Shown here: positions 24,282 through 33,513 of the stretch, piece after piece | Layout: each line of letters begins with the position of its first letter | How positions within the stretch are numbered: position 1 is the stretch's first letter | NCBI RefSeq assembly: GCF_017872555.1 | Contig: NZ_JAEDOX010000001.1 | Coordinates: 1,178,001-1,242,000, forward strand | Length of the DNA stretch: 64,000 nucleotides | Direction: 5' to 3' | Source of the DNA: Ruegeria sp. HKCCSA071 | GTDB taxonomy: Bacteria; Pseudomonadota; Alphaproteobacteria; Rhodobacterales; Rhodobacteraceae | The notes under the pieces: model-generated | Seen by the model: the letters and a program-made list of their open reading frames with translations, nothing else | Databases searched by the model: none | Told to the model about the DNA's origin: nothing | Made by a program: the position numbers and the translations under genes

Positions 24282-26522
24282 ATGGCTTCTGTTGGCAAAA
24301 TTATCCGCCGCACATTCCTGATCGGCTCGGCCGCGATTGTTGGCGGCGTCGCCTTTGGCGCGTATTATGTCACCCGCCCTGCCCCTAACCCGCTGAAACC
24401 GAAAGAGGGTGAAGCGGCCCTGAACCCCTTCGTGCTGATCGATCAGAATGGCATCACCCTGTTCGCGCCCCGTGCCGAGATGGGACAGGGCGTGAAAACC
24501 ACGTGGGCTGCGCTGATCGCCGAAGAACTGGACGTCGATCTGGATCAGATCACTGTTCTGCACGGTCCGGCAGCCGCCGCCTATTACAACTCAGCCATGA
24601 TGGGCGAGGGACTGCCAAACAAGGGCTATGACATCTCGGACTTCCAACACAACTTAGGTGAAGCACTGGGGATTCTTGGAAAGGCTCTTAGCCTGCAAGT
24701 CACAGGCGGCTCAACCTCGATGAAGGACGGGTTCGAGAGGATGCGGCAAGCCGGCGCCTCGGCCCGTGAAACGCTGAAACGCGCCGCCGCTGATCGGTTG
24801 GGTATCGACCCCTCGGATCTGAAAACAGCTTCAGGCCATGTCATCACGCCAAACGGTGACAAGATCGCTTATACCGATCTTGCAGTGGAAGCGGCCGGAC
24901 TGGAACCCGTCGAGGTACCTTTGCGAGACCCGTCCGAATGGCGTTATCTGGGACGGATACAACCGCGACTGGACATGGTGGGCAAAGTGACAGGCACTGC
25001 CGAGTTCGGTATCGATGTTCGCCTGCCCGGTATGAGATTTGCTGCCGTGCGCATGAATCCCAAACTGGGTGGTGCGATGAACAGCTTTGACGACAGCGCT
25101 GCAAAATCCATGCCGGGGGTCGAGACGGTTGTAGATCTGGGCACAGGTGTTGCCGTGATCGCGAACAACACATGGCTGGCCAATCAGGCGGTTGAGGCTG
25201 TTGAGATCGACTGGGGTGATGCGCCATATCCACCTGAAACCGATGGCATTTTCTTAAAGATTGTCGAGGCGTTTGACGGCGCGCCGAACTCGACTATGCG
25301 CGATGATGGCGATGTCAGCGTGACGCCGGATGGCGCGACCGAGATCACTGCCGAATACCAAGTGCCCTATCTGGCGCACGCCACGATGGAGCCGATGAAT
25401 GCCACCGCGCTCTATAACGGAGATGCTCTGGAGCTGTGGTGCGGCAATCAGGCCCCGACGCTGATCCGGTTTCGCGCAGCAAACACTGCAAATCTAGACA
25501 CTGAGGCTGTTCAGATTCACACCACCTATCTGGGGGGTGGGTTTGGCCGCCGGGGCGAACTGGATTTCGGAGAAATCGCCACCAAGGTCGCCATGGCCAT
25601 GCCTGGCACACCGGTCCAGACAACTTGGAGCCGCGAAGAAGACATGCGTCACGACTACTTCCGCCCCGGCGCCATCGCCCGGATGCGCGGCGCTGTTCAG
25701 GACGGCAAGGCCGTTCTTATTGACGGCAAGGTTGCAGCGCAGTCCTGCATGCAACAGGCGGTCGAGCGTTACACCGGCTTCCCCGGAGGCGGACCCGACA
25801 AAGTGCTGGTCGAAGGGTTCTTCAACCAGCCTTACGCCGTGCCAAACTACCGGATGAGCGGCCACGTCGCTGATCTGGCTGTCCCGGTGGGCTTCTGGCG
25901 TTCGGTCGGCAACAGCCACAACGGCTTTTTCCACGAGACCTTCATGGACGAATTGGCCCATGCCGCAGGGCGCGACCCGCTGGACTTCAGGCTAGAACTG
26001 ATGAGAACCGAACATGCCCCGTCTGCCGGATGTCTGGAGGCGGTCAGGGAAATGTCCAACTGGACCGGAAAAACACCTGACGGCGTAGGCCGTGGCGTGG
26101 CCTTCACCTACAGCTTCGGCACTCCGGTGGCTCAGGTTATCGAAGTGGTTGACGAAGACGGTGCCATCCGCATCCACAAGGTCTGGATCGCCTGCGACAT
26201 GGGGCTGGCGCTGGACCCGGAAAACGTCAAGGCACAGATGTTTGGCGGCATGATGTATGGCCTGTCGGCTGCGTGTTTCGGCGCGATCACCTTTGCCGAC
26301 GGGGAAGTCGAGCAGTTCAATTTCCCCGACTATGACGCCCTTCGTATGCATACTGCGCCACAAGTCGAGGTGCGCGTTCTGGAAACCAACCGCCATATGG
26401 GCGGCGCTGGTGAGCCCGGCACGCCCCCCTCGATGCCCGCACTGGGCAACGCCCTGTTTGATTTGACGGGAAACCGCGCGCGCAGCCTGCCGCTGGTCAA
26501 TCAGTTCAACCTGCTGGTCTGA
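24282..26522 (+). CDS. Molybdopterin-binding large subunit, xanthine dehydrogenase family (isoquinoline 1-oxidoreductase beta-like)
   Basis: A 746-residue molybdenum hydroxylase subunit. The N-terminus has a twin-arginine signal (IIRRTFLIGSAAIVGG, Arg9-Arg10), so the folded enzyme is probably exported to, or anchored facing, the periplasm. Cofactor motifs include TYLGGGFGRRGELDF and the C-terminal GAGEPGTPPSMPALGNALF, where the Glu of GEPG is the expected catalytic base. Family members hydroxylate N-heterocycles (IorB) or oxidise aldehydes. No dedicated XdhC/MocA-like maturation factor follows, so one must be supplied from elsewhere. Co-transcribed with the small subunit and probably controlled by the TetR gene at 23137. 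Confidence 0.93.
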   Translation: MASVGKIIRRTFLIGSAAIVGGVAFGAYYVTRPAPNPLKPKEGEAALNPFVLIDQNGITLFAPRAEMGQGVKTTWAALIAEELDVDLDQITVLHGPAAAAYYNSAMMGEGLPNKGYDISDFQHNLGEALGILGKALSLQVTGGSTSMKDGFERMRQAGASARETLKRAAADRLGIDPSDLKTASGHVITPNGDKIAYTDLAVEAAGLEPVEVPLRDPSEWRYLGRIQPRLDMVGKVTGTAEFGIDVRLPGMRFAAVRMNPKLGGAMNSFDDSAAKSMPGVETVVDLGTGVAVIANNTWLANQAVEAVEIDWGDAPYPPETDGIFLKIVEAFDGAPNSTMRDDGDVSVTPDGATEITAEYQVPYLAHATMEPMNATALYNGDALELWCGNQAPTLIRFRAANTANLDTEAVQIHTTYLGGGFGRRGELDFGEIATKVAMAMPGTPVQTTWSREEDMRHDYFRPGAIARMRGAVQDGKAVLIDGKVAAQSCMQQAVERYTGFPGGGPDKVLVEGFFNQPYAVPNYRMSGHVADLAVPVGFWRSVGNSHNGFFHETFMDELAHAAGRDPLDFRLELMRTEHAPSAGCLEAVREMSNWTGKTPDGVGRGVAFTYSFGTPVAQVIEVVDEDGAIRIHKVWIACDMGLALDPENVKAQMFGGMMYGLSAACFGAITFADGEVEQFNFPDYDALRMHTAPQVEVRVLETNRHMGGAGEPGTPPSMPALGNALFDLTGNRARSLPLVNQFNLLV

Positions 26523-26541
26523 TTGCCATTCACCTTCCCCT

Positions 26542-26576
26542 GCACCGGTCCGTCGCGCGCCCGCACGGTCCGGTGC
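26542..26576. terminator. Hairpin between convergent genes (likely bidirectional terminator)
   Basis: Arms 26542-26553 and 26565-26576 pair over 12 positions with one mismatch (GCACCGGTCCGT against ACGGTCCGGTGC), loop of 11 bases. It fills the 59-base gap between the ends of the hydroxylase large subunit and the glutamine amidotransferase gene. There is no clear T run on either side. Confidence 0.55.
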
Positions 26577-26581
26577 CCAAG

Positions 26582-27361
26582 TCAGGCTGATTTCTGAACT
26601 GCCTGACAGGCAATCCCCGCCGCCCATCCCCGCACAGCCATGCCGAAGGCTTCGAACAAGGGGCGTGAAACCGGGTCGTTGATCGCATCCCATTCGGGAT
26701 GCCATTGCACGGACAGCGTAAATCCGGGCGCGTCCTTGATGTAGATCGCCTCGGGCGTTCCATCCGGCGCATGCCCATCGATCACCACACGCTGTCCGAT
26801 GCACTTGATCCCCTGCCCGTGCAGCGTGTTTGTCATGACCTCCTGCGCACCAAACAAGTCGTGGAACACACCGTTTTCGGTCAGTTTCACTACATGGCGC
26901 ATTGCAAATTTTTCCTCAAGTGTACCATCAGGCGGCATCCGGTGGTTCATCCGCCCCGGCAGATCGCGAATCTCCGGATAGAGCGTTCCACCCATGGCCA
27001 CGTTGACCTCTTGAAATCCACGGCAAATGCCCAGAAACGGCTGACCCCGTTCCACACAGGCCCGAACCAGTGGTAAGGTGATCGCGTCACGCGCGCGGTC
27101 AAACTCTCCATGCGCCTCGGTTGCAGGTTCACCATATTCTTCGGGATGCACATTGGGGCGACCGCCGGTCAGAAGAAAGCCGTCGCAAACCTCCAGCAAC
27201 TCCTCAACCGACACATAACGGGGATCGGCGGGGATCAGCAGCGGCAAACATCCCGATACGTTCGCCACAGCGTCAGAATTCATCGTCCCCCCTGCATGGG
27301 TCGGGTATTGATCGTTCATGAGGTATGAGTTGCCGATAATACCAACAACGGGTCGAGACAT
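26582..27361 (-). CDS. Gamma-glutamyl-gamma-aminobutyrate hydrolase family protein (PuuD-like class I glutamine amidotransferase)
   Basis: A 259-residue stand-alone class I amidotransferase domain. The nucleophile is the Cys of LGICRGFQEVNV and the catalytic His/Glu pair is in LSVQWHPEWD. The surrounding sequence (FLLTGGRPNVHPEEYG, GTLYPEIRDLPG) is that of the PuuD group, which frees GABA from gamma-glutamyl-GABA in putrescine use. ATG 27361 with AAGGA eight bases upstream gives the family N-terminus (MSRPVVGIIGN); the longer open frame upstream is not needed. No puuA/B/C neighbours are present, so its exact substrate is open. Confidence 0.88.
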   Translation of the reverse strand: MSRPVVGIIGNSYLMNDQYPTHAGGTMNSDAVANVSGCLPLLIPADPRYVSVEELLEVCDGFLLTGGRPNVHPEEYGEPATEAHGEFDRARDAITLPLVRACVERGQPFLGICRGFQEVNVAMGGTLYPEIRDLPGRMNHRMPPDGTLEEKFAMRHVVKLTENGVFHDLFGAQEVMTNTLHGQGIKCIGQRVVIDGHAPDGTPEAIYIKDAPGFTLSVQWHPEWDAINDPVSRPLFEAFGMAVRGWAAGIACQAVQKSA

Positions 27362-27580
27362 TCCGCTTTCCTTGTTATTCATCCCCTTGGAAAGGAAGCT
27401 AACCGCAGCTTCACAGTCGTGCAAGAATACACCTCCTGCGTGACAGCGCAGGGACGTGTTCAGGGGTGCACAAACTTTCTCCCGACAACCAATCAAGTCT
27501 CGGCACGCTTTCCCCGCCCCAAACTTCAAGTCGGGAACATGCGCCAAACGCTCCTGTGACGGAACTCTCTATGGTCGGAT

Positions 27581-28006
27581 CTATTTCTCTCCGTCCAACC
27601 CGGCAGCTTCAATTCCCGCCATCGCAACGGCAGCGTCGTTTTCAGACGTGTCGCCGGTAACTCCAACGGCACCGATCACGTCGCCCTTTCGACCCCGTAT
27701 CAAGACCCCGCCCGGAACTGGTACGACCTGCCCGCCATACACTCCGTTTACCGCCGCCATGAAGTAGGCTTGCGCCTCGGCCCGCTGCATCTGCGCCGTG
27801 CCCGCCATACCCAGCATGACAGAGCCATATGCCTTGCCATGCGCAATCGCAAAGCGGCCCGGTGCTGCATCATCCTCACGCTCGAACGCGATGACGTGGC
27901 CGCCTGCGTCCAGAACAACCACTGAAAGTGGCTTCAGCTCCATCTCGCGGCCTTTCTCAAGTGCTTTGCGGATAATGGTGCGGGCTTTGCGAAGGGAAAC
28001 TTCCAT
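27581..28006 (-). CDS. GlcG/HbpS-type heme-binding domain protein
   Basis: A 141-residue single-domain protein of the GlcG/HbpS family. Recognisable parts are VVVLDAGGHVIAFEREDDAAPG, KAYGSVMLGMAG and PVPGGVLIRG, ending in DAAVAMAGIEAAGL. In E. coli glcG lies in the glycolate operon beside glcB, and here it also follows a malate synthase G gene, downstream and in the same direction. The biochemical role is not established for most members; some bind heme or cobalamin. ATG 28006 is preferred over 28012 because AGGA then sits six bases ahead. A terminator-like hairpin separates it from glcB. Confidence 0.85.
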   Translation of the reverse strand: MEVSLRKARTIIRKALEKGREMELKPLSVVVLDAGGHVIAFEREDDAAPGRFAIAHGKAYGSVMLGMAGTAQMQRAEAQAYFMAAVNGVYGGQVVPVPGGVLIRGRKGDVIGAVGVTGDTSENDAAVAMAGIEAAGLDGEK

Positions 28007-28030
28007 GTGCATTCCTGTGTCTGCATGTCG

Positions 28031-28060
28031 AAAGAAGAAAGGGGGCAGATCGCCCCCTTT
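28031..28060 (-). terminator. Intrinsic terminator after glcB
   Basis: On the minus strand a 9-bp stem AAAGGGGGC/GCCCCCTTT (28052-28060 with 28038-28046, five-base loop) is followed by a T-rich run TTTCTTCTTTCG. It starts three bases after the glcB stop and precedes the GlcG-like gene, so glcG expression would need read-through. Confidence 0.8.
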
Positions 28061-28063
28061 GTA

Positions 28064-30199
28064 TTACGCGGTGGCCGCCTTCAATTCCAGACGGCGCGCG
28101 TGCAGGACCGGTTCGGTGTAGCCCGAGGGCTGCACACGGCCTTTGAACACAAGGTCACAAGCCGCCTGAAAAGCAATTCCGTTAAAGCCCGGCGCCATCG
28201 GGACATAACCCGGATCACTTGCATTCTGGCGATCCACGACAGCCGTCATTTTCTGCATCGCAGCCATCACCTGCGCTTCGTCGACAATTCCATGATGCAA
28301 CCAGTTGGCCAGAGCCTGAGACGATATCCGGCAGGTCGCACGGTCTTCCATCAACCCGATGTCGTTGATGTCGGGGACTTTGGAACATCCCACGCCCTGA
28401 TCGACCCAACGCACGACATAGCCTAGAATGCCTTGTGCATTATTCTCGACCTCGCGCGAGATTTCCGCGTCACCAAGATTGCGCCCCCCCAGCAGGGGAA
28501 TGGTCAGCAAATCGTCAAGCGTTCCACGTGCACCCGCCGCTGCGATCTCGTCCTGACGGGCCAGTACGTTGACCTTGTGGTAATGTGTGGCGTGCAAAGT
28601 CGCGGCGGTCGGCGACGGCACCCAGGCGCAGGTGGCGCCGGATTGCGGATGGCCAATCTTTTGCTCCAGCATATCGCCCATCCGGTCCGGCATCGCCCAC
28701 ATGCCTTTGCCGATCTGCGCCTTGCCTTTCAGGCCGCAGGCCAAACCGATATCGACATTTCGGTCTTCATAAGACGCAATCCAGGGCGTGTTCTTGATGT
28801 CGCCCTTGGGCAGCATCGGCCCGGCCTCCATCGAGGTGTGAATTTCATCGCCAGTGCGATCCAGGAAACCGGTATTGATGAAGGCGACGCGCGATTTTGC
28901 GGCGCGAATGCATTCTTTCAGGTTCACCGACGTGCGGCGTTCCTCATCCATGATGCCCAGCTTCACGGTGTTGCGCGGCAGGCCAAGGATGTCTTCGACC
29001 ATGTCGAAAATCTCGACCGCAAAGGCAACCTCTTCCGGCCCGTGCATCTTGGGTTTCACCACGTAGACCGACCCTTCGACCGAGTTACCCCCATCCCGTT
29101 GCAGGTCATGCATTGCGATCAGAGTGGTGCAGAGCGCGTCCATCAGCCCCTCGCCAATCTCGCGCCCTTCGGCGTCCAGAACGGCCGGGTTCGTCATCAA
29201 GTGGCCGACATTTCGCACCAGCATCAGCGAACGACCTTTCAGGGTCGCCTGCTCACCTGTCGGTGTGGTGAAGGTCAGATCTTCTGCCAGTTTGCGGGTA
29301 AATGTGGTGTCGCCCTTGGTGACGTCTTCGGTCAGATCGCCCTTCATCAGGCCCAGCCAGTTGCCATAGGCCACGACCTTGTCTGCCGCATCAACACAAG
29401 CGACCGAGTCTTCGCAGTCCATAATCGTTGAAAGGGCTGATTCCAACCGGACATCCGCGATACCTGCGGGATCAGAGGCGCCGATGGCGCCAGTCGGATC
29501 GATCATGATCTGAATATGCAGGCCATTGTTTTTCAGAAGCACAAAATCCAGCTTGTCTGCCGCGCCACCGAAACCAACAAATTGAGCGGGGTTTGCCAGT
29601 GCCGGGGAAAGAACACCTTCTTCAACATGCAGTCCCGACACCTTGGCCCAAGACCCACCCGCCAGAGGCACGGCGTCATCCAGAAAGGCTTTTGCCCAGG
29701 CTATCACCCGCGCACCGCGCGCCGCATCATACCCACCACCTGTTGGCAGATCGCCTATCGCATCGGTGCCATAAAGCGCATCATACAGGCTGCCCCATCG
29801 CGCGTTCGCCGCGTTCAGCGCAAAGCGCGCGTTGGTGATCGGCACAACCAGCTGCGGGCCCGGCGTCAGCGCAATCTCGGGGTCGACATGTGTCGTGTCG
29901 ATCTGAAACCCGTCGCCTTCCTCGACCAAATAACCGATTTCCTTCAGAAAAGCCCGATAGTCAGTGGGATCAATGCTCTGACCCTCGCGCGCAATATGCC
30001 AGCTGTCGATGCGCCCTTGAATCTCGGCGCGCTTGGCCAGAAGCGCGCGGTTCTTCGGCCCCAGTTCAGACACCAGTCGCGCCAGACCCGCCCAGAAATC
30101 CTGCGCCGACACACCCGTACCCGGCAATGCCCGCGTCTCGATAAACTCTGCCAGTATTGGATCGATCTGCAGCCCGCTCAGGGTTTGTCTGCCACTCAT
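28064..30199 (-). CDS. glcB: Malate synthase G
   Basis: A 711-residue monomeric malate synthase of the G type, condensing glyoxylate and acetyl-CoA to malate. Length and landmarks fit: DWWAGL-type N-terminal region (here [21 protein letters not shown]), the active-site segment [48 protein letters not shown] with the substrate Arg/Glu nearby, [18 protein letters not shown] and [21 protein letters not shown] near the end. It belongs to glycolate/glyoxylate use and works with GlcG-like neighbours in other bacteria. It is divergent from pepN across a 207-base gap that holds an inverted repeat (30251-30276). Confidence 0.97.
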   Translation of the reverse strand: MSGRQTLSGLQIDPILAEFIETRALPGTGVSAQDFWAGLARLVSELGPKNRALLAKRAEIQGRIDSWHIAREGQSIDPTDYRAFLKEIGYLVEEGDGFQIDTTHVDPEIALTPGPQLVVPITNARFALNAANARWGSLYDALYGTDAIGDLPTGGGYDAARGARVIAWAKAFLDDAVPLAGGSWAKVSGLHVEEGVLSPALANPAQFVGFGGAADKLDFVLLKNNGLHIQIMIDPTGAIGASDPAGIADVRLESALSTIMDCEDSVACVDAADKVVAYGNWLGLMKGDLTEDVTKGDTTFTRKLAEDLTFTTPTGEQATLKGRSLMLVRNVGHLMTNPAVLDAEGREIGEGLMDALCTTLIAMHDLQRDGGNSVEGSVYVVKPKMHGPEEVAFAVEIFDMVEDILGLPRNTVKLGIMDEERRTSVNLKECIRAAKSRVAFINTGFLDRTGDEIHTSMEAGPMLPKGDIKNTPWIASYEDRNVDIGLACGLKGKAQIGKGMWAMPDRMGDMLEQKIGHPQSGATCAWVPSPTAATLHATHYHKVNVLARQDEIAAAGARGTLDDLLTIPLLGGRNLGDAEISREVENNAQGILGYVVRWVDQGVGCSKVPDINDIGLMEDRATCRISSQALANWLHHGIVDEAQVMAAMQKMTAVVDRQNASDPGYVPMAPGFNGIAFQAACDLVFKGRVQPSGYTEPVLHARRLELKAATA

Positions 30200-30406
30200 C
30201 TTCCTGCTCTCCTGCGATTGTGTGCCATTGTATGCGTAAGTGACTTAGGCCGAAAGTTTCCGATAGGCAACTTTCGACTTTGCGTTAGGGTTATTCGGAT
30301 CGAAGGGAAGCTGTTTCAAAAACAACAAGGGAATGGCGGGGGCCAGTTGCAGCTCTGGAACGATGCCCCTAACGTCGCGCCAGACACGAACCGATGCGAG
30401 GCCCCC
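30200..30406. promoter_or_regulatory. Divergent glcB/pepN promoter region with inverted repeat
   Basis: Non-coding gap between two divergent genes. An exact inverted repeat CGAAAGTT...AACTTTCG lies at 30251-30258 and 30269-30276 with a ten-base spacer, the size of a two-turn operator or a small hairpin. It is about 55 bases upstream of the glcB start and 130 upstream of pepN. No regulator can be named. Confidence 0.5.
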
Positions 30407-32959
30407 ATGCGCGACGCTGCCCCCACCACGATCTTCCTGAAAGACTACACTCCGTTTGGTTATCTGCTGGACAGCGTACACCTGACCTTCGATCTGTCCG
30501 CACATGCAACACGGGTCACGTCGCGTATCGCGTTTCGTCCAAATCCCGACGCGACCGATCGCACCTTTTTTCTGCACGGCGAAGATCTGAACCTGATCCG
30601 CGCGTCCATCAACGGAACCGAAGTTTCGCCTGATGTCACGGGCAAGGGCCTGACCGCCGATGTTCCCGACGCCCCGTTCCTCTGGGAAGCCCAAGTTGAG
30701 ATTGATCCGGGCAACAACACGGCGTTGGAGGGGCTTTATATGTCGAACGGCATGTATTGCACCCAGTGCGAGGCAGAAGGTTTCCGCAAGATCACATATT
30801 ACCCGGATCGCCCCGATGTCATGTCCACCTTTACCGTGCGTATCAATGGCGACCTGCCGGTTCTGCTGTCGAATGGCAACCCTTCGGGCATAGGCGAAGG
30901 ATGGGCCGAATGGACCGACCCGTGGCCCAAGCCTGCTTATCTGTTTGCGCTTGTCGCTGGGGATCTTGTGGCCCATCCCGACCGGTTCACCACCAGATCA
31001 GGCCGGGATGTGGCGTTGAACCTGTGGGTGCGTCCGGGGGATGAGGGCAAATGCGCCTTCGGCATGGAGGCGCTGAAGAAGTCCATGAAATGGGACGAAG
31101 ATGTCTATGGCCGGGAATATGATCTGGACGTCTTCAACATCGTCGCCGTCGATGACTTCAACATGGGCGCGATGGAAAACAAGGGGCTGAATATCTTCAA
31201 CTCTTCGGCTGTTCTGGCTAGCCCCGAAACTTCGACCGACGCCAATTTCGAACGGATCGAGGCGATCATCGCGCATGAGTACTTCCACAACTGGACAGGC
31301 AACCGCATCACGTGCCGCGACTGGTTCCAGCTGTGCCTGAAAGAAGGTTTGACCGTCTTCCGCGATGCACAGTTCACATCCGACATGCGCTCGGCCCCCG
31401 TTAAGCGCATACACGACGCCATCGACCTGCGCGCGCGGCAATTCCCCGAGGATAACGGCCCGCTCTCGCACCCGGTACGACCCGAAAGCTTTCAGGAAAT
31501 CAACAATTTCTACACGGCCACAGTTTACGAAAAAGGCGCCGAAGTCATCGGCATGTTAAAGCGGCTGGTCGGGGATGAGGCCTATGCAAAGGCGCTGGAC
31601 CTCTATTTTGACCGCCATGACGGGCAGGCCTGCACGATCGAGGATTGGCTGAAAGTGTTCGAAGACACCACAGGCCGCGACCTGACCCAGTTCAAACGCT
31701 GGTACAGCCAGTCGGGCACGCCGCGTTTGACCGTATCTGAAGATTGGGCCGACGGGACCTTTACCCTGACACTGAAACAGCGCACCGATCCGACACCGGG
31801 TCAGGCAGAGAAACTGCCCCAGGTGATCCCGGTCGCCGTTGGCCTGCTGGGGCCAAACGGGGATGAGGTCCGTGCGACCGAAGTGCTGGAACTGACAGAG
31901 GCCGAGCAAAGTTTTCAGTTCACAGCGCTTGCGACAAGACCCACCGCATCAATCCTGCGCGAATTCTCGGCACCGGTCATTCTGGAACACGATCATTCAA
32001 GCGCCGAACGCGCTTTTCTGCTGGCGCATGACACAGATCCGTTCAACCGCTGGCAGGCTGGCAGATCGCTGGCGCAGGACACCTTGTTGCGGATGATCTT
32101 GGACGAGGCAACCCCGGACGCCGATTACCTTAATGGGCTGCAGGCCGTGCTGCGCGACGACACGCTGGACCCGGCCTATCGCGCCTTGATGCTTGGGCTG
32201 CCGACGCAATCCGAACTGGCTGCGGCCTTACACGAACGCGGTCACACGCCCGATCCGATGGCAATCTGGTCGGCGGTCGAAACGCTGCGGCAGGCCACGG
32301 CACAGCATGTGCAGGATCTGCTGCCCCGCCTGCACAGCGAGGCGTTGGTTGATGGCCCCTACAGCCCGGATGCCCAGCAATCCGGGAAGCGCGCCCTTGG
32401 CAGCGCGGCACTGGCACTGACCTCTCGGCTGGATGGAGGGGCAATGGCGGCCACTGTGTATGCCAACGCGGATAACATGACCCTGCAACTAACAGCCCTG
32501 TCCTACCTGCTGCGCGCCCGCAAGGGCGAGGTGCAACTGGCCGCCTTCTATGACCAATGGCAGCATGACCGGCTGGTCATGGACAAATGGTTTGGCTTGC
32601 AGGTGACCATGGCCGCACCCGAGGCGACACCGGAAACGGCGAAGGCATTGACCGGGCATCCTGATTTCAACTGGAAGAACCCGAACCGGTTCCGCGCTGT
32701 CATGGGCGCGCTGGCGATGAACCACGCGGGGTTCCATCAGCCGGATGGTGCCGGGTACAGCCTGCTGGCTGGTTGGCTGATCCGCCTTGATCCTGTGAAC
32801 CCGCAAACCACGGCACGGATGTGTTCTGCCTTCCAGACCTGGAAACGGTACGACACCGGGCGTCAGGACCAGATGCGCACGCAGCTTTCTCGCATTGCGG
32901 AAACACCGAACCTGTCGCGCGACACGACGGAAATGGTATCCCGTATCCTCGGCGCATGA
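30407..32959 (+). CDS. pepN: Aminopeptidase N (M1 family)
   Basis: An 850-residue M1 zinc aminopeptidase that trims N-terminal residues from peptides in the cytoplasm. The exopeptidase motif GAMEN and the zinc motif HEYFHNWTGNR with the downstream Glu (LCLKEGLTVF, HExxH-x18-E) are intact. The N-terminal TIFLKDYTPFGYLLDSVHLTFDL and the C-terminal helical domain agree with the PepN group of proteobacteria. The frame is open for about 300 codons further upstream, opposite glcB, but the ATG at 30407 gives the expected length and N-terminus. The stop overlaps the next gene's start as ATGA. Confidence 0.96.
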   Translation: MRDAAPTTIFLKDYTPFGYLLDSVHLTFDLSAHATRVTSRIAFRPNPDATDRTFFLHGEDLNLIRASINGTEVSPDVTGKGLTADVPDAPFLWEAQVEIDPGNNTALEGLYMSNGMYCTQCEAEGFRKITYYPDRPDVMSTFTVRINGDLPVLLSNGNPSGIGEGWAEWTDPWPKPAYLFALVAGDLVAHPDRFTTRSGRDVALNLWVRPGDEGKCAFGMEALKKSMKWDEDVYGREYDLDVFNIVAVDDFNMGAMENKGLNIFNSSAVLASPETSTDANFERIEAIIAHEYFHNWTGNRITCRDWFQLCLKEGLTVFRDAQFTSDMRSAPVKRIHDAIDLRARQFPEDNGPLSHPVRPESFQEINNFYTATVYEKGAEVIGMLKRLVGDEAYAKALDLYFDRHDGQACTIEDWLKVFEDTTGRDLTQFKRWYSQSGTPRLTVSEDWADGTFTLTLKQRTDPTPGQAEKLPQVIPVAVGLLGPNGDEVRATEVLELTEAEQSFQFTALATRPTASILREFSAPVILEHDHSSAERAFLLAHDTDPFNRWQAGRSLAQDTLLRMILDEATPDADYLNGLQAVLRDDTLDPAYRALMLGLPTQSELAAALHERGHTPDPMAIWSAVETLRQATAQHVQDLLPRLHSEALVDGPYSPDAQQSGKRALGSAALALTSRLDGGAMAATVYANADNMTLQLTALSYLLRARKGEVQLAAFYDQWQHDRLVMDKWFGLQVTMAAPEATPETAKALTGHPDFNWKNPNRFRAVMGALAMNHAGFHQPDGAGYSLLAGWLIRLDPVNPQTTARMCSAFQTWKRYDTGRQDQMRTQLSRIAETPNLSRDTTEMVSRILGA

Positions 32960-33384
32960 CACCTTACAGCTTTACCCGTCGCAACCGAAACTCGCGCACA
33001 CTGATCATTCTGGCCAGTGTCTACATGGCACTGCTGGCGCTGGTCATCCTGTTCGACGCCGCTTGGTGGATTGTCGGCCTGCTGTCTCTGGCCACCCTCC
33101 CCGCAATCTGGGACGTGATCCAGAACACCAGCGCTGGCGTGCAGCTGGACCGGGATGCGGTACGCTGGTTCACCGGCAATCGGCAGGGCGATATCCCAAT
33201 GCGGGATATCGACCATTTCCGATTTGACACCCGGTGGGACTTTTCCGTTCGCGTATCCATCGTCCTGAAATCCGAGAAACGAATCCGGCTGCCAGATGAG
33301 TCTCTGCCACCGCATCGGGAGCTGGAAACCATTCTAAAACAGGCAGGTTTTCGCGTAGACCGTCATCATTTCACTGTTTTCTGA
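32956..33384 (+). CDS. Small membrane protein of unknown function, coupled to pepN
   Basis: A 142-residue protein starting inside the pepN stop (ATGA overlap at 32956-32959). Two hydrophobic helices (about residues 16-35 and 38-58) are followed by an 80-residue soluble domain rich in basic and aromatic residues (AVRWFTGNRQGDIPMRDIDHFRFDTRWD). This layout resembles small PH-like bacterial membrane proteins, but I do not assign it. Translational coupling implies co-expression with pepN. Confidence 0.75.
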   Translation: MTPYSFTRRNRNSRTLIILASVYMALLALVILFDAAWWIVGLLSLATLPAIWDVIQNTSAGVQLDRDAVRWFTGNRQGDIPMRDIDHFRFDTRWDFSVRVSIVLKSEKRIRLPDESLPPHRELETILKQAGFRVDRHHFTVF

Positions 33385-33513
33385 AACACTGCGTGATCTA
33401 CGGGCTCATTGGACACAAAAAACAAAGTTTATTAAGCAAATTACTTGAATTGAACCCAAGACCGCGCCAGAATTCGGACTCAGTTAAGTGTTTTTACAGT
33501 TTTGAGTTTTACC

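Noticed and set aside
29516..30406. Upstream extension of the pepN frame by about 297 codons
   Set aside because: The extension overlaps glcB on the opposite strand, has no aminopeptidase homology in its sequence, and the ATG at 30407 gives the standard PepN length.
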